From Adiantum capillus-veneris (Eukaryota; Streptophyta; Polypodiopsida; Polypodiales; Pteridaceae): a DNA stretch of 64,000 nucleotides. A model generated the notes under the pieces. The model was not told the origin of the DNA, did not search any database, and saw only the letters and a list, made by a program, of their open reading frames with translations. Of the stretch, positions 1-12,090 are shown piece by piece (within the stretch, counting starts at the first letter, position 1; each line of letters opens with the position of its first letter). The translations under genes were made by a program, and so were the position numbers. The DNA lies in assembly GCA_014529385.2 (NCBI GenBank), contig CM043942.1, positions 48,282,244 through 48,346,243 of the forward strand, written 5' to 3'.

Positions 1-1340
1 TGATTTTGTCAAAGCCATGGGCACAAGTCTGTGAAGACGAGCCTGAATCTTCAACAATGGTCATCACGACAAGCTATCAAGTGGCAAGAGAGGTTAAGCC
101 TACAACAGTTCAAAGATTCTTGGCTATTAAAAAAGGCAAAGCTAAAGTAAGCCCATAGTCTCTAGCCCAGCGAATGCAAGTGCAAGACAAAGCCTCTACA
201 TCAAAAGCCAAACCATCAACAAAACAATGGAAACCCAAGCAAAAAGTCTATCAACCGAATTTTCCATCGCCCGAAAGTCTCCAAAGGAAGTCAAAACAGG
301 TCAACCAAGTGCTAGTATCCAAAGCACAGATTAAAGTTAATGATCCAATTTGGATACAATCACAGGAACAACCTCAACAAGAAAAGGTAACAGGATGGAT
401 CACATCAAGCGAGTCAATTATTGCACAAGGCTACAAGAAAGGAAATTCAGATGTTTGGGTCAACAAGCCCAAGATAACAGCCTGGCGATATCCATCCCAT
501 CACAACCACTCAGTTAGGAATCAACAAAGCCATCAACGTCAATCACATAACTCAACCAAGAGAAAGGACAAGTACAAAAAGCAAAAGAGAAGGTCTTCCA
601 CTGGACAAACCATACGACAAGTCTGGGTAATGAAATCAGAATTCTACCAGACTACCCAACAAAGTCAAGTGAAGATCACCTCCAAGCAAGTCCAAAGATT
701 CATTCCAGTCAAGTTACTCGAAGCACAAGGATTCTATGAGGGTAACTTTCAAATCTGGTTACCTAAGGTAGTAGCTTATCAAGGAATCACCAAGGAAAAG
801 CAAGAAACATCAAGAAATGAAGAGCAGCCACCCGCTACACCCAAGAGTACTACAACCTATAGATGGATCCCTCGTCAATTACTACAAGAGCAAGGCTTTT
901 ACAAAAGTAACAGCCATATTTGGAAATTAAAGAAAAGGTACCATCAAGTCAAAGAAGAAACAAGGCAAGTGGCAAAGGAAATCACACCAGGCCCAAGAAC
1001 AATGTGGGTTCCAAAATCCGCGATTGAGGCTCAACAACAAGAAAGATACACAACTCCTTTACAGCCTCTTAACAACAAAAAGAAAGCAACGGTAAATGCG
1101 GAGGTCACAATTTTGAAGAACGCTATCTGGAAGAAGAAGACTTCATCAACCATTGCTTCAACATCAATACCTGTCTCATCAAGCGACCACAATTTGCTAC
1201 CAAGGAATGAAGAGCAGATATATGCCAATGTATTGGACAAAATGGCATCTCAAACAGAAACTAACGAGAAAGGCCTTAACATCAAAATCATATGGAATTG
1301 GATTTCAGGCCACGATCAGGTAAGTCCAAGTCGCCATTAA
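1..1340 (+). pseudogene. Ty3/gypsy post-integrase ORF, Trp-repeat tail (3' part)
   Basis: An open frame runs from an ATG at 174 to the stop at 1338-1340 (388 codons). The same frame continues upstream to the window edge but is broken by a TAG at 156-158, so the ORF was longer. The product is very rich in Lys, Gln, Ser and Trp. A 24-residue unit occurs at residues 74-97, 175-198 and 230-253, with consensus W-I-P-x3-L-x2-Q-G-[FY]-Y-K-[GS]-N-S-x-[IV]-W-x2-K; a partial copy (MWVPKSAIEAQ) lies near residue 277. WKPK/WVPK motifs also occur. The C-terminal half of the 56580-57735 ORF has the same composition and motifs (KQWKVKSQ, IWVPK) and lies directly after a gypsy integrase. I therefore infer this is the matching tail of a related element, with its 3' LTR at 2572. 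The function is unknown. Confidence 0.6.
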
Positions 1341-2556
1341 ACTTACATGGCATAAGAGTCTAGAGTCGGGCAGCTAAGCCACTAAATGAGCGAAGTGTCA
1401 GACCCAAGCTTCAAGTTAATATTTTTCTATGGTCTATGAGTCTAGCTAACAGGTATAAGCTCAAGCTGGAGAGTTGAGCATACATAAAGTCATGTCGCTC
1501 ATGCTGGAAGAGGTGAGCATAAGAGTCAAAGTCCATATAATATATAAGGTGGAGAAGACAGAGTAGTCCCAAAAAAAAAAAAAAACACTCACGCACTTGA
1601 CACAGTGAGGAAGAGTGGAGAAACCTCAACAGCAAAAACCCTTCTTGTGAGTAGTGAAAGCTTTTGAAGCACTCATGCTATATGTTTTGCTTACTACACT
1701 AACTCCATGAAGAACCCATCAATACTCTTCTCTCGCACCGCATCTTGTTTAACATGCATAACTCTGTGCAAGCATATAGATGTCCCATCATTGGATATAT
1801 GCATTAGGCACTCTTTTTTATTCCACCCATGCACTTACACAAACAAATGACAATGACCAAGCGGAAACAGGTTTTATGAGCCTTTGCTCAACAACAATGA
1901 CTCGGACTTCAAGCTACTAACACTTATCCATGTATATCAAGCCCATACTAGTAGCCATATAGCCAAATGTACTTTAACTCAGCATAACTCTATAACATCA
2001 AAACCTAAGTACATATAGCCTCGCATTTAATTATGACTAAAGACATTTTTTCCCACTGGGTTTTTCCCTTTAGTCTTATCCAGGTATCCAAGACCTTCAT
2101 TTTGTATATACGCTACATTTTACTTTTACTCTTTTATTTTTTATAACAACAAAAACAAGAAGAACCACGCTATCCCCACACTACTAATTGAAAATCTACT
2201 GACAAGTCAAAAGGAAGAGGCAAAAGAAAAACAACTTGACAAAGCTTCAAGTCAACTTACAGGTACGACTTCCAGATAACAACCACAGGAAAAGAAAACT
2301 AGAGCTACAATGACAACGACCTGCTGCACCAACAAGTCGATACAACCTCATGCAATTCAAGATACAACAACCAATCAAAGGGGGAGAGTTCCAGGCTTCA
2401 GATACACTACAGGTAAAACTTCAAGGAAGCTTTAACATCACGCAAAGCAACCAACTGCAGAAGAGGCTGCCACAACAACTTCAACCAACACCAAGACATC
2501 AAGAACTCATCAAGGCCAGCAAAGACATAGGGTCTTGTCGGGGATGACAAGAATTC
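1341..2556 (+). other. Untranslated 3' region of the gypsy element
   Basis: No convincing ORF is present; a 65-codon Gln-rich frame at 2350-2547 may be a further fragment of the same tail. A T-rich phrase near 2050-2075 containing CCCACTGGGTTTTT resembles segments often seen in plant LTR-element 3' regions. The region joins the Trp-repeat ORF to the polypurine tract. Confidence 0.4.
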
Positions 2557-2570
2557 GGAGGGGGAGAGTA
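2557..2570 (+). promoter_or_regulatory. Polypurine tract of gypsy element
   Basis: The purine run GGAGGGGGAGAG immediately precedes a TG dinucleotide that opens an LTR-like sequence. This is the expected plus-strand priming site position for an LTR retrotransposon. Confidence 0.65.
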
Positions 2571-2571
2571 T

Positions 2572-3500
2572 TGAAAGGATGCCCTTTCAACAACGTTTCC
2601 ATAAAGATTCCATTAAATATTCCTCAAAGATTCCACATGAAGATGGTGATGAAGTAATGAAGATGAAGATGGATGCTGCAACATGAAGATATATGTTCAT
2701 GGACGTCATCGAATATCCCGTTATTATTATTTTGAGCCATTACGGCCACTTTTGTAATGTTTACGGGAACCTCATATTTTAAATCGGCACTTGTATTTTG
2801 GCCGCAGATGCTTGTATAATGAGTAAAGCCAACTCAGTTTCTTGTAATTAAGCTCTGTAGAAGCCTAGGGACAATTCAGTTCATTTGGCCGGACATTAGG
2901 TTTGAAGGCTTTGTATATAAGCTGAAACCTAAGGCTTTGTAAAAAACACATTACGTTGTCTCAATAAATATACAGTCGTGGGTTCTGCAGCACACAGTAG
3001 TGAGCTTCACGCACACACACCATCGCGCACACTAATCACATTGCAGATATGAGAGTAGGAGCGTGTTAGCATCGAGGAGCTCTCCGTGTCGACGCAAGCA
3101 ATGCAAGCCGAGGACCACATCGCGAGCCTGCCTGCTACGAGCTATATTTGGTTATAAGTACCTCAAACGACATCCGTTCTGAATGATCGAGTAGTCGTTA
3201 GAATCAAGGCGAGAATCTCTTCGTGTTGATGTCTTTGTAGATCAGTTCCGGACACTTTGGAAATTGCTGTTTTGAGTCTATCGCGACAGCGAATAGAGGT
3301 CTTATAGTTATGGTTTTCAGGGTTTAGGTGTTTGGCCACATAGGATATGTCCTTGTGAGTCTTGCCCTCCGATTTCGAGTCATTCCGATATGATTTGAGA
3401 CAGTTTCGAGCTTGTAGTGTTTCGTAGGATGCGTTGTCTGTTTCTTTGCTTTATGGTAGTGTTGTGGTAGGATTAATGCTGTAGAGTGTTGTTCGTGTCT
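2572..3500 (+). mobile_element. 3' LTR of Ty3/gypsy element (right end uncertain)
   Basis: The LTR starts with TG right after the polypurine tract. It contains a TATA box (TATATAA, 2914-2920) and, about 45 bp further, an AATAAA signal at 2962-2967, as expected of a U3-R boundary. No second copy is in the window, so the right end is a guess somewhere around 3450-3560. The small ORFs at 3572-3906 lie outside it and look spurious. Confidence 0.5.
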
Positions 3501-3770
3501 AGCTCAGGGTTGACAACCCAGAGATTGCCTCCATGCCCTAGTCGGGTCAGCTACGTCCTCGGATTGACAATTTGTTGGTCTATGTTCTCGCTCGCTGTGC
3601 TCCGTCGTCCGTCGCGGCGTACCCGCTAACAGAGATCAAGACCACCAGGTCAAAATCTCATCTTTATTGGTCAAATTCTATATGGGTAGACACATACGTG
3701 CACTCCCAGGTGTACATGGCAATGCATGTAGCGGGCAAAACCCCTTTGCCTCTTTTAGTTCCATAGTTTC

Positions 3771-3908
3771 TTCTAGAGGGAGAGAGAGAGAGATAGAGAG
3801 AGTTTCTGTCCTTTTCACACAATTGGTCAGCCAACCTAACTCTTTCACGCCGACTTTCTCTATCTACTATCTATCTCTCTCTCTCTACCTCTGTAGCTAT
3901 CTCTAGTT

Positions 3909-3942
<34 letters not shown>

Positions 3943-4004
3943 GTCATCTCTCTCTCGTCTCTCTCTCTCTCCATCTCTCTCTCTTCTCTCTATATAAATA
4001 TATA

Positions 4005-4037
<33 letters not shown>

Positions 4038-4072
4038 CTCTCTCTATATCTCTATCTCTCTATCTCTAATAA
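3771..4072. repeat. AG- then CT-rich low-complexity and TA tract
   Basis: Interrupted GA repeats at about 3776-3802 are followed by CT/CTAT repeats at about 3857-4067, including an uninterrupted AT run near 4010-4035. Confidence 0.9.
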
Positions 4073-4539
4073 CAACCATTTTAGATAATTTGGGAAAATC
4101 CCGTTTCCCAAATGCTAATTGGGATGTCAAGATTGTGTTATTTAACTCTTTTAAGGCTCAATTTGTCGTTAGTCTAGATGTGATGTCAACATTCTACCTA
4201 TTATTTTTATTTTACTACTTAATAATCTATAATAAAACCACTAATGTAAGTTACAGCAAAAGGATTTGCAATCAATAAATGCTTTTAAAACTTTAATCAA
4301 GGCTTTTAGAGATGGCATCTTAAAAGAAGAGGTATCCAACAACACCCAATAAGATGGATACTAAGCTATATAGGTTTATTGCACCAATATCAAATGTTCT
4401 TATAATATATCAATGACCTTAATTTGCTTGTATAGCAAAGTACTAAGTCTTTACTTTGCATCACTATCAAATACCTATTACACCATAACTAACATTTAGC
4501 AATTGGAAAAGCTTAACAATACTATAGAGTACCCTATGG

Positions 4540-4800
4540 CCCTAAGACCATAAGATGCCACATATGGCACTTATAGTGCCATTTGATATATTTTGTGTCC
4601 TATAATGTAACATGAGACACTTATAGAAATAAAATGTCTTAACTTTGCAACACTATCAAGTTTTAATTACATTTTAATATTGTATAATAGAACCATAACT
4701 AATATTTAGCAATTAGAAAACCTAAATAGTAATATTAAAGTATCCTATGGTCCTAAGATCATAACATCCTACTTATGGCACTATATCTCTTTTGTGACCG
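4540..4800. repeat. Degenerate copies of the CTATGGCC dyad repeat
   Basis: Phrases such as CCTATGGCCCTAAGACCATA (near 4540) and CCTATGGTCCTAAGATCATA (near 4742) are decayed copies of the palindromic minisatellite core that fills much of the rest of the window. The flanking 4073-4938 holds no gene I can support. Confidence 0.55.
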
Positions 4801-4938
4801 TAAGTTGTTACATGAGACACTTACATAAATATAACTTTATAGTTTTAAGTACTGTCATAAAATCTAATATCTAACCAACCCAAATGATTTTCTCATATTA
4901 AATTGATCACTTAATGTGGGAGAATAAACGGGAACAAG

Positions 4939-5372
4939 TGTTAAGATATAGATATGTGCTTATAGATCTATCTCAACACGGGGCCAATAGTAAAGGGGCC
5001 CAAATGGGAGATGGTCTATCAAGACTCAAGGCCAACCAATGGAGCATAAGACCTTAGGGTTAGCTTCATTGAAGACCTCTAATAATGTGTGTAAAAGTCC
5101 TTTGACCTTAGGTAAGCTAGGGCTAAGCTTGAGGTGGGAACCCGGCCCAAACTCGAGGTGCTTGTTGTGCTTGTCCTGCTTGAGGTGCTTGACTTGGTGC
5201 ATGATTAAGGTGCTTGAGGTGCTTGAGAAGCTTGCCTGAGATGCTTGTGGGAACACCCCCTACTTCAAGTGCTTAGTCATGCTTGATGACTAAGGGGCTT
5301 GCTCATCCAAAGTCAAAAAGATCCCTACAAGGAGGGGGGCGAGCCTACAAGGGGGGGGGGGGGATGAGAGAG

Positions 5373-5422
<50 letters not shown>

Positions 5423-6341
5423 GAAGCCCCAGCTTGAAGAGGCAGCAAGGACACTTGTCAAGTTCCTCCTCATGTTGCCCTCATGGTATGCCTGAAACCT
5501 ATTGGTTGGCCATCCAAGGGGTCCAATGATAATAAAGGATATTTAATTAATTGATTTTTTATTTATCAAGTCCTCTCTCTCAAAGGGGAAAGGGGGACAC
5601 TTGTCCCAAGGCTATCCCTGTTGCTTGTAATGGCTCCTGCTTGTGATTGGCTAGGCCTGGAGGGGTCCAATGAGCTTCAAGCATGAGCTACAAGGGGGGT
5701 CGACCCAAACAAGCTAGGGGGGTGCTTCGGGGGTATACTCACCCACACACACTCACAAACACTCTCATTGTGTACTATGCAAAGTGCAAGAGCTACCTCT
5801 CTTTCTCCAAGAAAGTAGAGGTTGAGAGCCTACACCAACACTCTTGGCTATGGAGTGCAAATCCATCCAAGAGCCATGCTTCAATGCTTGAGCTTGCCAT
5901 CTATTTCTTCTTCATTACTATGCTATTATGTATGCTAGCACAAGAGTTATGATAAGTGAGGAACTAGCTCTTTCTCGTATGAAATGTTTCTTCTTCCTCT
6001 TCCCTACCCTCATTCCCTGCTAGCTTTCCATCTTCATTGCTTCACCTAGGTCACAAGGAACACAAAGAATGTATTGTAACAAGTCTCTCTTTATGGGAGA
6101 AATCATAATACAAATGCCTATTGGAGGGGGGACCTGCTCCACATAAATCCGGTCCTCAACTGTTGTCATGTTCTCTAAATTCTCTCTCTTGCAAAAGTAT
6201 TGTCTATGCCAAGTTAACTAATTGCTATGATTATGTTGCTATCTTCAATTATGTCAACCCGCTATGCTCACAAAATCATTTCTTGAAAGTACTCTCATTA
6301 AATTCCGCTACTCTCAAATTGAATAGGAAAATTCCATTACA
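4939..6341 (+). mobile_element. 5' LTR of Ty3/gypsy element 2
   Basis: The segment starts TGTTAAGATATAG and ends ATTACA, one base before a canonical PBS at 6343. At about 1.4 kb it is long but within the plant gypsy range. It includes a G13 run (5351-5363) and a CA microsatellite (5374-5420). The matching 3' LTR is absent because the element is truncated in RT. The left boundary rests only on the TG start and typical size. Confidence 0.55.
5351..5420. repeat. G-run and (CA)n microsatellite inside LTR
   Basis: Thirteen consecutive G residues at 5351-5363 are followed by an uninterrupted CA repeat at about 5374-5420. Confidence 0.95.
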
Positions 6342-6342
6342 T

Positions 6343-6354
6343 TGGTATCAGAGC
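6343..6354 (+). promoter_or_regulatory. tRNA-iMet primer binding site
   Basis: TGGTATCAGAGC matches the usual plant LTR-retrotransposon PBS, complementary to the 3' end of initiator tRNA-Met. It lies two bases after the proposed LTR end. Confidence 0.85.
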
Positions 6355-6757
6355 ATTTGGTTTCTCTTTTTCTTGCTTAAGAAGAGAGGTCCTTAAGTAG
6401 CCTATAAATGGTTGATGTTGTTAATTATAATAGAGTAAGTGGAAATGGGATCTAATATCGGTTTTGTTAAGCCCACTATGTGGGGGATGGTGCACACCTC
6501 AGGAGATTTGGACTTAATAATGGAGTCATTTTAGACTTGCCTACGGCTTTACCATTATTGAGCCATAAGAAGTCCGAAAGGAGCTAGCCCTTGGCAAACT
6601 CTGCTATGTTAGACCTACTCCTCTACTCTCTATAATTAACCACTTTGAGCCATGGGTGTAGATACTTAAGAGCCAATTTTCAAAGGCTAAGAGGAGTGGC
6701 AACTAAGGTTTTGTATTGCCAAAGCATACACTAAGTATAAACATAAATTTTGTTAAC

Positions 6758-8977
6758 ATGGCTGACAATAATCAAGAGAGTAGAATGAACATTGATAGCT
6801 TTGATTTTGCACATGAAGGTGCTAATGATGATGCTCATGGTTTGTGAATTATCTCGTCACTAGGTTCAACAATCTATGGTTCCAACCCTATTTTGCAAGG
6901 GCCGAAGTTACTCAACAACTTCGTGCTTATGGAATTTCCCTTCCTCTCCCAGAGGAGAGAGAGCTTAGGAGGCCTCTTGAAGAGACCCCCAAAAGAAGAC
7001 TCTCTCCCATTCGAGAGGAGGAATCCAAAGAGAAAGAAAGCAATGACAGTCTAAGTTCTTCTGAAGATGTGGCTCCACGAAGACGGCGGCCTAGACGATC
7101 GCCTACTCCTCCCAAGAGGAAAAGAGCAACCCATAGTCCTTCTCCTCATCACTCTGAAAGGCAAGAGAGGAAACAAAGGAAGAAAAGGGCTAGGAAGAGG
7201 TTACCCTCTTCTCCTTCTTCTTCACCTTCCTCCTCTTTCGATGAAAGTTATGGCTATTCTCCTAGAGAATACAAGAGGGGAGGACATCGCAAATCATTTC
7301 CTGCATGGCGAAGGTCACAAAAGCTAAAGAAGTTCAAGGAGGGAGGAAAGAGTATCTCTTTTCTCACCTATGATGGCACCTTTGGTGCTACCGACAAAGT
7401 GTTGCCCTTCATCCAGCAATTTGATGCGGCCTTTGGGGACGAGGGCTTCACAGAGTCCTCCAAGCTACGCCATGTAGCTATGCACTTCCAAAAATCAGCT
7501 CGTCAATGGTGGGCTAGCCTTCGTGGCAATGGAGAAGCCCCAAAGACATGGAAAACTCTACGAGTTTCCATCATGAAGCAATTTCTTCCAAGTGATACTA
7601 AAGATAAAGTTCTTACCGAATGGCGCTTGAAGCTTCTCTCTCATGAGTCTATCAACAAGTATGTAGACAAGTTTTGGGATTTACATCTCAAAGCTACTGT
7701 CTTTCAAAAGATAGACTTTGCCGAGCAAAGACAACAATTCTGTGCGGGATTACCTGAAGAGATGGCCGAATACATCAACTCTCAACGGCCGTACTATTAC
7801 CGAAGTAATCCACCACACCATGGTTGCTTCACGCATCAATTTCCATCAAGGGGCTAGACGTAATGTCAAGCCCATGGAAAACAAAGATAAAAATGATGCA
7901 AAGGGGAAATCCAATGCTCAAAATAATTCCCAAGGCACTTCCAACAACAACAATAACAACAACAACAATCGGTCCAAGGAGAAGGGAGTTTACAAAGGTA
8001 AAAACAAACTCTCTCCTGAAGAGCTTGAAGCTTTTCGCGAGGACCATAAGTGTTTCAAGTGTGGGGAGCAAGGACATGGCTATCGTTCTTGTCCCAAGAA
8101 GAATACTCGCAATGAGACTCCTAGGGCTTCCACCATCAAAGCTCCAAAAGAGGATGCTCATTGCAAAGGATCATCACTTTCCTATGCGTGGGGAAAGGTA
8201 AGAGAGCATGATGTCTTCATCTTGTTTGACACAGGCTCTACTCTCAACTTCATATCAATAGAGTTGGCCACCAATTTGGGCATTCAAGCTTTTGAGATGG
8301 GAGATATAGTAACAGCTGATGCAGCTTTCAAGGGACAACAAGCCTCCGTTACTCCCTTGATTGGGAAGTTGAGGCTTCATGTCCAAAGCTATGTCAACAA
8401 AGAAGACTTCTTCATCTCTCCTCTCCAACATCAGGATGTTATCCTAGGGGCACCATGGTTTGATCGCATGGCTGCCAACATGAAGTTCCCTGAAAGGAGA
8501 ATTTACTTCACCTACAAGGGAAAGAACATGTATATAGATGCTAGTGAGCGTGGTCTCACTATTCCACTTGTAAATCCTCTTTCTTTTGATAAATCAATGA
8601 AGAGCTCAGTTTCTGCGTACATGATTTATGTCAAAGAGTCTCTAAAAGCTAATAATGTTTCATCAATTGAAAATGATAGGAATCAAGAAGAGTTAGACTT
8701 GTCTACTTTTCTAAAAGGATTCCAAGATGTGTTCATCGATGATATCCCTATGGACCTACCTCCAAAACGAGGGGATGATGACCATCGTATTGAGCTCCTT
8801 CCAGGAAGCTCACCACCTAACAAACCTCCTTATCGAGTCTCACAAGCTCAACAAGAGGAGATTATGAGGCAAGTACAGGAATTGGTAGACAAAGGGATGG
8901 TGAGGCCTAGTTCCTCTCCCTTTTGTTCTCCAGTCCTTTTAGTGCAAAAGAAAGATGGTACATACCGTTATGTCAAC
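6758..8977 (+). pseudogene. Ty3/gypsy gag-pol, truncated within RT
   Basis: A gag ATG at 6758 opens a short frame that shifts near 6840. The second frame (about 6844-7790) has an Arg/Ser-rich stretch and then a Retrotrans_gag domain (ARQWWASLRGNG at about 7500, then KQFLPSDTKDK). A second frameshift near 7790 leads to an N-rich linker, a CCHC zinc knuckle (CFKCGEQGHGYRSC, about 8050), a retropepsin with the active-site motif LFDTGSTLNFIS (about 8224), and the first part of reverse transcriptase (LLVQKKDGTYRY). The RT is cut off near 8977, where the sequence becomes a CTATGGCC-type minisatellite unit. RNase H, integrase and the 3' LTR are missing. The ORF continues to 9223 only by reading through repeat. 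Confidence 0.9.
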
Positions 8978-9345
8978 AAGGAGCCATATGGCAATAAGGC
9001 CATAGGGTGGTCTAGTTGCCTTGTGTACTACATACAGGATTTGTATGTGCTACATACAAAGATGACCGAATGGCTCTCTATTCGTATCTTGTGGCCCCAT
9101 GGTCATAATCTCACATTTGTGAATCCTTACATTAAAAGGGATAAAATCTTTCTAAATAAAAAAACTAAAAATTTGGCACATCAAGCTCATGTGCTACTCA
9201 TAACTCTAATAGAAAAATTATAACACTTTCACATCTTCATGTATGTTGAAAACATAAGCACTCTTACAAAGGTTTTTCTATACACAAAGATCATTTGTAA
9301 ATGCCATAACATTACAACATTTTGTTCCATCATCTCTACAAATGT
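8977..9345 (+). repeat. Minisatellite unit joined to RT; copy of 14600-15240 sequence
   Basis: From about GTCAACAAGGAGCC the sequence follows the array-associated sequence at 14605-14760 (same order of GGCCATAGGGTGGTCTAG, CTACATACAAAGATGAC and GGCCCCATGGTCATAATCTC) and then the segment at about 15115-15215 (TTTGGCACATCAA). The boundary marks the deletion or insertion point that truncated gypsy element 2. Confidence 0.7.
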
Positions 9346-9349
9346 GAAC

Positions 9350-10588
9350 CTATTTAATACAATATTGACTTTTGAGTTGTTTGATATAATTCTTGGCTTC
9401 ATGTGCTTTGATCACAGGCTCTTTGTACCCCAATTTCTGAGCAAGCATAATTAACTCAACTCTTTTCAAGGTTGATATAGATTTGATATTCTTCAATATC
9501 CTCATTTTTTCTTGATCAAGTGTCAGCCTTTTCTTATCTTGACTTCTAGTGGACATTCCAGTACTGCTAGATGAGGCACCATTCTCATCATTAAGAACGC
9601 GAGGAGCTTCTGGTAGCCTGCTTGTAGGGTAGGTTTTTTGTAGACAAACCAAATTGCGCTCCTCCCACTTTGAAACAACCTTTTGTACATGATTGTAAAG
9701 CTCGTGACCTTGCACTATGGGAGCTTGTCCATACAAAGAAGATCTTGTAATTGTACGAATGTCGTTGACATGATGAAGAGCTTTGGTATATGGTAGGAGC
9801 TCTCCAAGGAGAATATTATCCTCCTCATCAATGTTAAATGATGGTGGAAATATACAATTGAATGCAGGATTAATGCATCCTTTCAATGGTGCATCATCTA
9901 TAAGAAGCAATCTTTTTAAATCAATCCCAAATTTGCTGATGAAATAGCTAAAGGTTTGAAAAATGCCTCTACTCCAGGATTGTCGGGGCGAGTGATTCTT
10001 GACTCTACATATTGTTGACATTGGCTTTGCCCCCAAATCATAAAGAATGGAAGTTGTTCTCCAGCTTCCTTCTCTAAAATCTTGATGATTTGCATAACCT
10101 GTGTATCATTAGCTGTTGACCATATGCCAACATTGGAGATGCTTAGGAGACTCTTTACAAACTCAATGCATCCTGGTCGCAAAACAATATACTCATGTTT
10201 AAACTTCAAGCTCTTCATTTTTTTGGACTTTTGCCAACAACGCCTCAAAAGCAATCCACACAAGCTCAGTATTATAGTCAGCATTGGTCCATCATTAGAT
10301 GAAAGATTTGGATCACCATACACTCTAATGCTCAAATATTGAGCTACTAAAATGTTATTGACAGAGTCTTCTTCTGTCCTTCTACTTCCATTGTATCGCT
10401 GGAATTTCTGTCCAACAACTACGATGGTCGACCTTCAAAAACTTGTATCTCTTTGTCATCTTCTTTACAAGCTTATTGGTTAAAATGAGGATTGATAGAT
10501 TCTTCCTCAATAGGCTCAATAGCTGGAGCATCCTTTGTATCAATGACCTCACAAGAGACACTATTAACTGTAAAGTCTTGTTGAAGTG
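9350..10588 (-). pseudogene. FCP1/NIF-like (HAD phosphatase) domain gene remnant
   Basis: Read on the minus strand, coding similarity runs from about 10400 to the stop at 9350 through at least two frames. Recognisable NIF/FCP1-type features are YIVLRPGCIEFVKSLL, then GIWSTANDTQVMQIIKIL (about 10110-10140), and the late motif LLLIDDAPLKGC (about 9905). These are typical of plant proteins with an FCP1 homology domain, which dephosphorylate Ser/Thr on proteins. Motif I, normally an Asp-containing D-x-[DN]-G, reads ILSLCGLLL here, so the nucleophile is absent. A frameshift near 9960 splits the domain, and stops interrupt the upstream exon-like part (10382-10588). A probable splice acceptor (AACTTGCAG) ends at 10589. 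The C-terminal 100 residues are Ser- and Lys-rich and unassigned. It is probably a pseudogene. Confidence 0.6.
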
Positions 10589-10729
10589 CTGCAAGTTTAA
10601 ACAACACCCACTTTTAGCTTTGAAAATACCTACAATCTTGATGGCTTTAAAAAACATTAAGTATCCAAACTACATATTAAATATCTCATAATTATATTGC
10701 AATGTTGTATATACTACACATATGTTTAT

Positions 10730-11660
10730 TTAATGGCTCTATACTAGCACCCTATTGCCCTAGGACCGTAGGGTGCCTTCTATATGAAAAGTTTATAGCT
10801 ATATGGACATAAGGTGTTGAGTTATACATAATGACTATAGGCTCATCTTTTTGCACCTCTACAATGACATCCTCTATCCCTATGGCCATGTAGTCCTCTC
10901 TATATTTGTGTGGAGCCATATGTTAGTGAGGAACCTTATGGCCATTTGTCCATAAGGTGCTCTATTTTGAGTCATTCGAACCATTGGAACATTATATTGC
11001 ACATCTATATTGGCACCCTATGGCCCTAGGGCCACAAGGTGCCTTCTTTGCTAACTAAGAAACCTATGATCACTAATGTGGCCAATGAGAGCATTACCTA
11101 TATAGTACACATAGTGAAATTTATGGGACTAGGTGTACATAAAGTACTTATGTAGAGCTTCAATGACCATAAGGTGCTCTCTTTTGAAGCTAAGGACAAT
11201 AGATTCATCTTCTTTTTACCTATGTACTAGCACCTTAGGGATATGGGATCATCTTTGCATTACAAGGTATCCTATGGCCCTAAGGCTATAGGGTGCTATT
11301 TATGATAACAAGGAACCCTATGGTCCTAAGGCCATAGGGTGGTCATGTTGCTTCACTACTACATATACAAGAGCGGAGGGATTTTTACCTTGGTTGTGTA
11401 TGAACCTTTTGATCCTAAGACCGTAATTTGTTATATGCTCTTTTACAAGCTACTACTTACAAAGTGTGGCCTACAATTAGAACCTTTGACCATGAGGTCA
11501 CTAGTCATAGATTTTTTAAATATTTTAGAGGATGCATACAATTGCCACCCTATGGCCTTAGGGCCATAAGGTTGCATGTCTACAAAGAATGATATGATGT
11601 TACAACCATGAAATTTGTCTTCAACAATGAAAAACCTCTGACCCTAAGATCATAGGATGC
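10730..11660. repeat. CTATGGCC dyad minisatellite array, intronic-type block 1
   Basis: Repeated phrases of the form CCCTATGGCCCTAAGGCCATAG followed by GGTG recur at irregular spacing, with poorly conserved AT-rich spacers. The block lies between exon-like segments of minus-strand gene remnants. 11660-12090 is AT-rich with no gene seen. Confidence 0.85.
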
Positions 11661-12090
11661 TTTGACAAGACCCCTAGCCTTAAGTGGTACAATGTCATAT
11701 GTGTGACAATAAACCTCATAGCATCACATAGCTTAAAAGCATTACATAATATATCAATAACCACATAGCTTTAAAGTTTTACATCATACATCATTTGATC
11801 ACAAAGCTAAAGGATGACCTTTGTAACCTCATGTCTATGTATAAATTTTCCACTTAAATTAAATTCATTTATTTTGAAAATACTCAAGCTCACAAGTATA
11901 CACTCTTATGGTCACATAGATAATGGTTACTCTATGCCACCATATGTTCATGACATGATATTTACACACTTAAATTTAATTCATCTAATTTGAAAACATT
12001 AAAACTCACAAGCGTGCAAAATAGTTTTTAAAACAAAACAATATTGTTCGTCAATATTTACAAAATCAAAGAGAAACAACAATCTCGATA

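Noticed and set aside
3572-3906. Small ORFs after the first LTR
   Set aside because: They overlap in two frames, run into CT repeats and show no domain.
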